This document shows, piece by piece, positions 58,901 through 64,000 of a stretch of DNA of 64,000 nucleotides. How positions within the stretch are numbered: position 1 is the first letter of the stretch; each line of letters starts with the position of its first letter. The notes under the pieces were generated by a model that was not told the origin of the DNA, did no database searches, and worked only from the letters and a program-made list of their open reading frames with translations. Position numbers and translations under genes: made by a program. Where the stretch lies: assembly GCA_947044365.1 (NCBI GenBank), contig OX345636.1, positions 434,001-498,000 on the forward strand. Reading direction: 5' to 3'. The DNA is from Petrosia ficiformis (lineage: Eukaryota > Porifera > Demospongiae > Haplosclerida > Petrosiidae).

Positions 58901-61732
58901 TAAAAAAAGGGTCAGACATTCGTCGTCTGTTGAAGAGGAGGATGGATACATGGAGGAAAGGTTGTTTTGATGAGTTGCTATATGAATGTATTCGTTGTGC
59001 TAGACAGTCTCCAAGAGGTAGTGGAAAGCCTATTGATGATGATCATGTATTAAAGGTCTTTACACGCCTTATGTTAAAGGGTCAGGTTAGATTTGCTACT
59101 AGATGGATTACAGACCGTGCTCCAGGTTCGGTACTTTCACCGTTGGATATTGATAATGGCTCTGGTAAGAATGTGTTTGAAGTTCTGAAGGATAAACATC
59201 CAGAGCCTGGGACAAGGCTTATATTGAATGCGAGGAATTACCTCTTTTGATTGATGTGTAAGTTACTAGTGGTCATATAGAAAAAGTTGCAAGAGGTTTA
59301 AAAGGAGGAGCTGGTCCGGGTGGTACAACAAGTGGTATGTGGCAGGATTTTTTGCTTTGTCATGGGGCGCAAAGTAGTAGATTGAGAGATGCTGTTGCTG
59401 ATCTAGCATGTTTTTTGGCAAATAGGATAGTCAATTGGATGGACATGTGTGCTCTAATGTCGTCCCGTTTGATTGCCCTAGATAAATTTCCGGGAGTTAG
59501 ACCAATTGGAATTGGTGAAGTGTTGTGGAGGATTTTGGGCAAAGTCATGATGTTGATTACAGGAGTTGATGTGGAGGAGATTTGTGGTACTGATCAGCTA
59601 TGTTCTGGGTTAATGGTGGAATTGAAGGAGCAATACATAGTATACGTGATATATATGAGGATAAGGCAAATGAAGGATATGGGGTGCTACTTGTTGATGC
59701 TAAAAATGCATTTAATTCGGTCATTAGAAATGCTGCACTTTGGAATGTGAGAGTATTGTGGCCTCATTGCTCCCATTTTATTTTTAATCCATATCAAGGT
59801 TTTTCATCACTTTGAATTCATGGAAGTACTGAGCCATTGTTTAGCAAGAAAGGAGTTACCCAGGGTGATCCAATATCTATGTGTTTTTATGTGTTGGCAG
59901 TGCTACCACTTATTTGACCGTTATCTATTCAAAATAATTGGACTCAATCATGGTATGCTGATGACTCGGCATGTGTGGCCTTTTTAGATCGATTGAAAGA
60001 ATGGTTTTCAAAATTGCTTGAGAAAGGACCGAGTTTTGGTTATTTTCCAAAAACCATCTAAGTCAGTGTTAATCATTGATAGAAAGTTTAAGGTTGAAGC
60101 TGAGAGAATGTTTAGTGATGTTGGTATAAAAGTTGTTAGTGGTCTCAGATTTTTAGGAGGGTATATTGGTGAAGATGATGAGTGTGAATTGTATGTCAAG
60201 CAGAAAATTGAAAAATGGGTGCAACTGTGAGGCAAGTCTTTCAAAAGCAGCAGAAAGTCAACCACAGGCTGCATTTGCTGTCTTAGTGAAATCCATCCAG
60301 TGTGAATGGAGATTTCTTCAAAGAGTTTTCCAAATTGTTCGATTTTATTTTCACCTTTGAGCGATATTATAAAAGCAAAATTCTTACAAGTATATTTGGC
60401 AGCACTGTATCAGATCTCACACAAGCATGAAATTATTGTCTTCTGTGGTTTGTATAAGTATTTTGAATGTGTAATATAGCTACAATACCGTCCTTATATG
60501 ACTATTTTGTTTATAAAATACAATAAGTGCATAATGAAACAACTGATATATGTACAGTGAATTCATATACTTACAAGATGTTACATTATGAATACATAAT
60601 TATAGTAATAATAATACACTTACTAACACAAAATGTTTTCCTACAAACATTCTCACTTATATATTTATCCAGTTACAGGAGGATTATAATATAGTCCAGT
60701 ATAATTACACCATTCATTTGAAGAAGGAAGAGTGTGATATACAATTTGGTCACATAATTATATTCATGATTTTAAATACTGACTATTATCAATCATCAAA
60801 ATGATAATAGTGGTCAATGTCTTGTACGTGTCAATTGAAATAGAAATCAAGAAAATTTATTTTGGAAAGATGTCAAATACATTCTTCTTTATAAGCAACA
60901 GCCTATCCATTAATTTTGTTGAGCATATGCTACATTCAGAAATGTCATGAATGCTAATCATACTCATACAAACTATTAGTTAACATAAATCTGCTAATAT
61001 GTATTTCTACATCCTACAAGTAAAACTTTTGTCTTTACCACAATATTGAAAAGAAAGCCTCACACATTAATCGGTGTATGAAGATAAACATGTATAACAC
61101 TTTATAATAATTATTATTTTTGGGTTTTATACAATTTAGTTTCTATAAACTATGTCTACTTAAAATTACATTTTCTATATGTAAATGATCCTATGACTAT
61201 TAATGAAATTATATTTTGAAATAACCACATGACAAATGGAATTTATAAATGAATTTCTTTAAAAAAACTGCTCTTAACTAAATCTATTTTACTTATAAAA
61301 TGTGACCCAAATTGGGAAATCTGCTTTTGTACAACATAATAATTTAATGCCTATATTCCAACACTAGCTTTTAAGCGATTTAATATCAATGGCAAACTAA
61401 ATAATATAATTAAGAGGATCATTAACTGGTTTTCAACTATGTCAAATTTTATGGGATTCCAACATAAAAGGAACTAATACAAGTGTTTAAATCAAGGCAT
61501 TTGTTCTAACTTATTAGAAGCCACAAGTGTGGTTATTCCAAATTGGGTCAAAAATCATTGTCATTATAAAAATTATTATAATATAAAATTTATCAATTTT
61601 CAATAAATGTGAATATGAGAGCAAACTTACATATAGATCATTCATCCAGGAAACATTTATGTCGTTGCTGTCAAATACTTCATTCAGGTACTCCATGTTT
61701 CCTTCAAAGGTTGACCGGAATACACTGACGTG
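38460..61732 (-). CDS. Ankyrin-repeat protein with unknown C-terminal domain (5' exon not found)
   Basis: Exons on the minus strand: 61732-61631 (102 bp), 56993-56895 (99 bp), 42436-42338 (99 bp), 40853-40779 (75 bp), 40207-40147 (61 bp), 39881-39763 (119 bp), 38672-38460 (stop TGA). All acceptors are AG, donors are GTAAGT, GTTAGT, GTATGT or GTATA, and phases agree throughout (0,0,0,0,1,0). The first four are ankyrin repeats: FRSTFEGNMEYLNEVF, QSFLHKSADSGQTDICHFLV, NTPLHEAALYGREDVVKLLI and NGDTPIDDAK. The remaining about 130 residues are non-ankyrin: PPGHGSVEADANVYVAGWFE and a beta-rich end, VNVSLTGQSATAQIQVFPR. I recognise no family for this tail. The 14.5-kb third intron is packed with transposons. 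No start codon exon is assigned; it should lie between 61733 and 63830. Confidence 0.75.
38983..39740. repeat. Near-perfect 758-bp palindrome in the last intron of the ankyrin gene
   Basis: Arms about 38983-39344 and 39379-39740 are inverted copies with only scattered mismatches (for example CGCATATAGACAGATGAAAC and its complement, GGTTGATATTTTAAAATATC within both arms). The centre is about 34 bp. Each arm contains a further hairpin (GATATCACCCGAGGGC..GGGTGATATC). No ORF. Such a structure can form a long cruciform or a long double-stranded RNA when the gene is transcribed. Confidence 0.85.
41340..41922 (-). pseudogene. Internally deleted Crypton/DUF3504 remnant
   Basis: The frame 41922-41560 starts MDESDKENQPPKRRR and has the DUF3504 amino-terminal block (NTKWAVANFESWRL, CKYILETRKESGEPYPPKS, LSGLLRYNYERE). 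After a frame change a degenerate stretch (NIMDDKDPAFVKLHKVL) follows to about 41440. Near 41350 another frame reads ISGCVFNI, like the C-terminal end of such proteins. The catalytic R-H-R-Y region is missing. Same superfamily as the 22.6-24.0 kb copy but only distantly alike. Confidence 0.75.
42905..43190 (+). repeat. Short interspersed repeat (SINE- or MITE-like), copy 2
   Basis: Starts with a small hairpin (ATGGCCCGTAGGGCCAT) and matches 8190-8395 in reverse. Homology extends to the CAAGAATCTTT block near 43175. Contains a (TA)n of variable length at 42956-42971. GC-rich segment GGGGGCTCGGTCAATTAATG. Confidence 0.6.
43191..44152. other. Intronic stretch of the ankyrin gene
   Basis: A TG-rich microsatellite patch at 43452-43545 gives a spurious His/Thr ORF. 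No exon recognised. Confidence 0.3.
44153..44998 (-). mobile_element. Repeat family R, copy 5 (reverse orientation)
   Basis: On the plus strand it starts GCGCGCCGTCAGGACGGGAC and ends GGCGAGAGTAA. The interior matches copy 2 in reverse (CTTTGCTAGCGATAGCCATG). Confidence 0.75.
44999..46683. other. Stretch without a supported gene
   Basis: About 1.7 kb of AT-rich intronic sequence with only short chance ORFs. I saw no repeat copy from the families listed here. Confidence 0.3.
46684..49035 (-). pseudogene. Decayed transposase-like gene (family without a name I can give)
   Basis: Read on the minus strand in several frames: 49035-48838 with CGCHLFMGCACSNQFPKEHY, 48546-48364, 48239-48030 with KYLPKLIVMKPMTDLCWLCQ, about 47870-47620 with a TPRKYAIFGVCCEAISQQVN-type block, about 47575-47527 with LHLHADN followed by QNKNN, and 47100-46684 ending in a zinc knuckle CGCCGQTDHNIRTC. 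From memory, proteins with MKPMTDLCWTCQ and HADNxxGQNKN motifs are repeated in cnidarian and sponge genomes, and the Asp motif suggests a DDE-type nuclease. Multiple frame changes mean it is not functional. Confidence 0.6.
49325..50828. repeat. Direct duplication with GT microsatellites around an RT insertion
   Basis: 49325-49547 and 50622-50828 are direct repeats (CTACTTATTTAACTCCAAAT, GGTATTTGTACTTGCAGGTG, CCACCTAATTTAGATATAAG). (GT)n runs lie at about 49270-49305, 49482-49517 and 50587-50620. The reverse-transcriptase fragment sits between the two copies. Confidence 0.7.
49528..50588 (+). pseudogene. Non-LTR reverse transcriptase 3' fragment
   Basis: Starts at the catalytic region (QFADDAATYTTS near 49570), then a thumb segment with SIEKTKGMMVG. 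After a frame change near 49925 it reads LFYAAETWTIKAPSMRRLRA, RCIRSILGVSKHQQWRDR, LRWIGHIACM and KKRWRDGVKSDL, ending at a stop near 50508. These are the usual C-terminal motifs of non-LTR elements. It is 5'-truncated at the palm domain. The 3' end carries a short tandem GGATTCAA repeat (about 50569-50586), a parallel to the tail at 9797-9826. Confidence 0.8.
51236..51323 (-). CDS. Orphan exon beside the piggyBac insertion
   Basis: 88 bp between a TTTGCAG acceptor and a GTGAGA donor, open in one frame only (reads NLSCSDNEALSIFIQEYL, then PQVDQETLE). The piggyBac left TTAA starts 15 bp upstream of the exon, so the transposon entered an intron next to its 3' splice site. Which gene owns it is unknown; the transposase-like remnant downstream (46.7-49.0 kb) is a candidate. 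An acidic open stretch at about 51100-51165 could be the next exon but its phase does not fit. Confidence 0.4.
51795..53643 (-). CDS. piggyBac transposase, one intron, apparently intact
   Basis: Exon 1 is 53643-52767 and exon 2 is 52675-51795; the 91-bp intron has GTTAGT and TATAG borders and is phase 1. Joined length 585 residues, normal for the family. Domains in order: a very acidic N-terminus (Asp-rich, residues about 13-80), the DDE_Tnp_1_7 domain with catalytic Asp motifs LSIDERMIGFKG, YTDNYYSNPTLY and MGGVDKSDQL, and a C-terminal Cys-rich ring/PHD-like zinc domain (CSVCSDRKK, YMCQKCEVALC, CFELHH). No stop or frameshift seen. It cuts and pastes at TTAA in the nucleus. The intron contains two near-identical GTAAAACAGTACA copies. 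A domesticated gene is less likely because the ends and target sites are intact. Confidence 0.92.
53739..53798. promoter_or_regulatory. Paired subterminal palindromes of the piggyBac right end
   Basis: GGTCATTATATAATGACC is a perfect 18-bp palindrome and recurs as a 16-bp core 44 bp on. They lie 16-75 bp from the right inverted repeat and are not found at the left end. Likely transposase-binding or promoter sites, since they are also upstream of the transposase start. Confidence 0.5.
53819..54238. other. Stretch without a supported gene
   Basis: Contains mixed-composition sequence with CpG sites. No exon with clear borders. Confidence 0.3.
54239..54722. mobile_element. Family B fold-back, half copy
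   Basis: Matches 11717-12222 (AGAGAGTACGG..ACTCTCTATGTAGG, AAGGTAGAGAACCGGC, ATTGGACGCCATTTTTAT) but the left arm is missing. Followed 370 bp later by a family A copy, the same pairing as at 14.7-14.96 kb. Confidence 0.65.
55092..55366. mobile_element. Fold-back MITE, family A copy 3
   Basis: Full inverted repeat (AAAACATTTCCAATAAAAAT to its complement), about 85-90% like copy 1 by eye. Left flank AATATTCAC..AACAATGGAAAC matches the right flank of copy 1 in reverse, showing that the element extends outwards. Confidence 0.75.
55386..56850. mobile_element. MITE family D, copy 1, carrying a nested TTAA element
   Basis: Ends GTGACCGAATTTGCGAAAAT and its complement, target duplication ATAT. The uninterrupted second copy at 57134-57556 shows exactly where the nested element at 55429-56466 entered. 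Confidence 0.8.
55429..56466. mobile_element. Nested non-autonomous element with TTAA target duplication
   Basis: Terminal inverted repeats CCGATTAACAGCCA and its near complement, flanked by TTAA (55425-55428 and 56467-56470). The empty site ATTATTAATTTTGAG is seen in the sister MITE at about 57168. Near the right end are palindromes GACGCCAATTGGCGTC (two copies, about 56389 and 56434). TTAA choice and CC start fit piggyBac-type (or Kolobok) non-autonomous DNA elements. A (TA)n run lies at 55919-55952. No transposase. Confidence 0.75.
57134..57556. mobile_element. MITE family D, copy 2 (423 bp)
   Basis: GTGACCGAATTTGCGAAAAT at the left, complement at the right with one mismatch, target duplication AAAT (57130-57133 and 57557-57560). 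Internal sequence over 90% like copy 1 by eye. Lies 140 bp from the ankyrin exon at 56895-56993, between it and the next exon upstream. Confidence 0.8.
58252..60360 (+). pseudogene. Reverse transcriptase-like retroelement ORF, decayed
   Basis: In order: 58252-58692 with a Cys cluster (CYKCGITGSCLRCSC..CSSC) and an acidic Ser/Gly linker; 58738-59250, a helical domain; 59280-59750 with LDKFPGVRPIGIGEVLWRIL; then VLLVDAKNAFNSVIRNAALW (palm, Asp), KKGVTQGDPISMCFYVLAVL near 59850, and the catalytic SWYADDSA near 59960; an RT thumb with GLRFLGGYIGEDD to 60230; and AAESQPQAAFAVL..QCEWRFLQR to 60360. At least four frame changes or stops. RT motifs are unmistakable; RPIGIGE and QPQAA motifs mark a family recurrent in sponges and cnidarians (memory), class unresolved. 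Confidence 0.75.
60365..61630. other. Intronic stretch of the ankyrin gene
   Basis: AT-rich with no exon or repeat that I could support. Confidence 0.3.
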
Positions 61733-61969
61733 CTGTAGTGCAAAAATAAGACAAAAAACGAAATATAAATAAAATCTCAATACAAACTACTAATGAAATT
61801 TCTCATTATCAAGAGATATTATTTAAAATGATGTTTTGGTGATGAAAACACAAAATATAAGATTTTAGTATCTATAAGTTATAATGATTATTAGTCCATT
61901 GTTAGCCCCAGGTATACATCACTGGGTGTATGGTGTTAATTGATAATTACTCATCAGAGAGTTCATTAA

Positions 61970-62803
61970 TTACCCTCGCCGCGTAGCGTAGGCGGAAGGG
62001 TACGGTAATCGTTTTGTCTGTGTGTCTGTGTGTCTGTGTTTCTGTGTGTCTGTGTGTTAGCAATTTTTCTTGAAAAATAAAAACATTGACATTTCAAAAG
62101 GGGTACTGATAGACTTCAAATTATACAAGGAAAAAAAATAACGTAGGAATTCTTCTTAAACCTTTTGGTTCTAAAGTTATGACAATTTTTATAACTCACA
62201 GTTATTGTTTCACCACTTTAAGATGAAACGAGGGCAATAACGAGAGAAAATATGGACACACGAAACACAAGTGGTCCTCTTGCATGGCTGTCGCTAGCCA
62301 AGAAACGCTTCAAACCCAAAACAATCGATGTTATGGTTGCTACTACATCACCATTGATGCAAGATAGTAGAGAGCTACCTAGCTCCGGCTCCACCTACAG
62401 GTATGACGTACGTACGTACGTCCATGCAGCGTCATGTACTAAACACGTGATCCAGGTGATTCAATACGTTTTCACACGTTGGAGGTAGACTTGAGAACGT
62501 CTTCGAAGGAAAACAGAGAATAAGATGTAAGATATATATATATATATATATTAGTTTTTTTCATTACTTCTATTCTTCTGTGTGTATTACACATAGATAT
62601 CAAGAACCTCAGCTCTAATATATAACTTTAATAGCAACATAATATCTATTATGATGTACACATTATACAATATTATCACATCTACTTTCGATAAACATAA
62701 TTATTTACAATTACTTACAATTATTTACGTTTAAAGTTTAAACTTCATACATCACACGTTACTACTTAACCACGTAGGCGAGGGTCCCGTCCCGACGACG
62801 CTC
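61970..62803 (+). mobile_element. Repeat family R, copy 6 (complete)
   Basis: Left end TTACCCTCGCCGCGTAGCGT, right end GGCGAGGGTCCCGTCCCGAC plus GACGCTC. Interior matches copy 1 (CTGTCGCTAGCCAAGAAACG, TTTTCACACGTTGGAG). Includes an (ACGT)n patch at about 62406-62421. No target duplication seen. Confidence 0.78.
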
Positions 62804-63834
62804 GTTTAAATAGAAATTATAACAACAATGTCGTACTACAGCCAAGAAAAATTGATTTTCCTGAAATTTCCTTGTTTGGTTCTTCATCTTTGGGATAAGT
62901 CACTAACTTCAGTGTCGCAATTATCATTTGAATTTTGGCTCGATGCAGTCACTGAGTGCATTGAGTCATAACCACATGAAAGTGTATTAGTATTTAGTTA
63001 CCAGTATGTGAAAATTTGAAATTACAAGAAGATATAGAGGACAAGTTAGGAGAATAAGGCATCTGTGGATAACTAGATGTCTTTAGGGTAAACACTCATT
63101 ATCACATTAATACTGGTATATATCATTAGGGATCATAATCATAATATAAAATCATAAGCTAATATTGAATTGTTGAGAGTGAAATTATATTGTAACTAAC
63201 TATCTTCATGATTATTGAGACCATAATGAGATATTATCATTAATTATTATTGTTATCCCTAGTCATACTGAAGCCTATCCTGTTTGTAGTTGGAATTCAT
63301 AATCAATGATGAATTAGCTACCATAATCCATGTATTAATATAATGTATCATTCCTATAACTACCAAATCTTAGACTAGTGTATATACAAATCCCCTATCC
63401 TCTACATGAGGGAGAGATTAGGTAACAACTAAATAATTTATTAACAATATAATTATGTGTAGACAGGATGTTTAGATCATGTGATACATAACTATCAAAT
63501 TTTACAATACTTAGGATTCAGACTGGCAAGAAGAAACATTACACAGGTGTAATGATAAGTTGTATGAATACATTATTTGTAGTTTTATTCATTCAACTTA
63601 AAACATGTGAATAACATGTTCTGAAAAATGTAGTTGAAGGTATACCAAAAATTCAGCAAACTGGTCAATAACTACATATCAGATCCTCTATCTAGTCAAT
63701 AGGGGAAGAGTTGAATATATAAGACCAATCCAAACAGTGAATACTATACACTACACATAATAATTATAATATTAGTATTGTGATTAGTGTAACTTGTAAA
63801 TTAAAGTTGGAACTGTTATTTTATAATGGGTGTA
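62804..63834. other. Interval between two minus-strand genes
   Basis: Should contain the promoter and first exon of the ankyrin gene. A minus-strand ATG near 62890 opens a short frame (MKNQTRKFQENQFFLAVV) with a possible donor, but the link to exon 61732 is unproven. Confidence 0.3.
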
Positions 63835-63840
63835 TTTATT
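63835..63840 (-). terminator. Poly(A) signal AATAAA
   Basis: Minus-strand AATAAA 40 bp after the stop codon of the edge gene at 63880-63969. Confidence 0.5.
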
Positions 63841-63879
63841 GGTAATTGTTGAGTCTCATAAAATTTCTAAGTGCTACTA

Positions 63880-63969
63880 TTAACTCAATATTACTAAAGC
63901 TTCATTTAATACATCATCAACTAGCCCTTTTACAATAGAATCTTCATCAATATCAAGATTGGGGAACAG
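63880..63969 (-). CDS. Terminal exon of a minus-strand gene beyond the right edge
   Basis: After an ATATCAG acceptor (63970-63972 is the CAG) the frame reads LFPNLDIDEDSIVKGLVDDV and ends LVILS, TAA at 63880-63882. Acidic helical C-terminus of 29 residues. Family not recognisable from this fragment. The poly(A) signal and the next gene on the same strand (ankyrin) lie downstream. Confidence 0.55.
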   Translation of the reverse strand: MFPNLDIDEDSIVKGLVDDVLNEALVILS

Positions 63970-64000
63970 CTGATATTAAAACTGATAGTGTAAGTCATCA

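Overview
This is a eukaryotic window, very AT-rich, with short introns (GT..AG), short exons and dense nested transposons. The mix of a coiled-coil/death-domain/caspase gene, an ankyrin gene, Crypton, Penelope, piggyBac and non-LTR elements, and a 2A ribosome-skipping motif points to an invertebrate metazoan. A demosponge such as Amphimedon is my best guess; this is inference and no species marker is present.

Layout. 0-8.5 kb (+): the 3' part of a caspase-like gene. At least nine coiled-coil exons, all bounded by phase-1 introns, are followed by two tandem death domains, a caspase-fold protease exon and a C-terminal helical (CARD/death-like) exon. A further phase-1 death-domain exon with its own short terminal exon lies just downstream. 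9-15 kb: fold-back elements, a dead non-LTR reverse transcriptase (-), a leader ORF ending in a 2A motif (+), and a candidate 40-residue three-exon gene (-) with its own TATA box. 15.9-20.7 kb: a minisatellite of about 68-73 bp with a 3-unit higher-order repeat, split by two transposons. 21-26.5 kb: a gene remnant (+), a dead Crypton tyrosine recombinase (-), fold-back repeats. 27.4-35.9 kb: a degenerate satellite of about 300-330 bp in two opposed blocks, with a Penelope-like retroelement (inverted terminal repeats, 14-bp target duplication) inserted in it. 36.5-37.7 kb: a repeat-family copy carrying a nested Mutator-like element that has captured a RecQ helicase fragment.

38.5-61.7 kb (-): one spliced ankyrin-repeat gene whose seven recognised exons are spread over 23 kb. 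Its introns hold a near-perfect palindrome of about 760 bp, an internally deleted Crypton, a dead transposase-like gene, a reverse transcriptase fragment, an apparently intact piggyBac element (one intron, 585 residues, both ends and TTAA sites present), two copies of a MITE (one carrying a nested TTAA element) and another reverse transcriptase pseudogene (+). At the right edge lies the terminal exon of a separate minus-strand gene.

The host genes most worth attention are the caspase gene and the ankyrin gene. Most of the remaining sequence is mobile DNA at different stages of decay: the piggyBac looks young, while the Penelope, Crypton and reverse transcriptase copies carry frameshifts or stops. 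All exon calls are from reading splice signals and frame by eye; no alignment or transcript was available.
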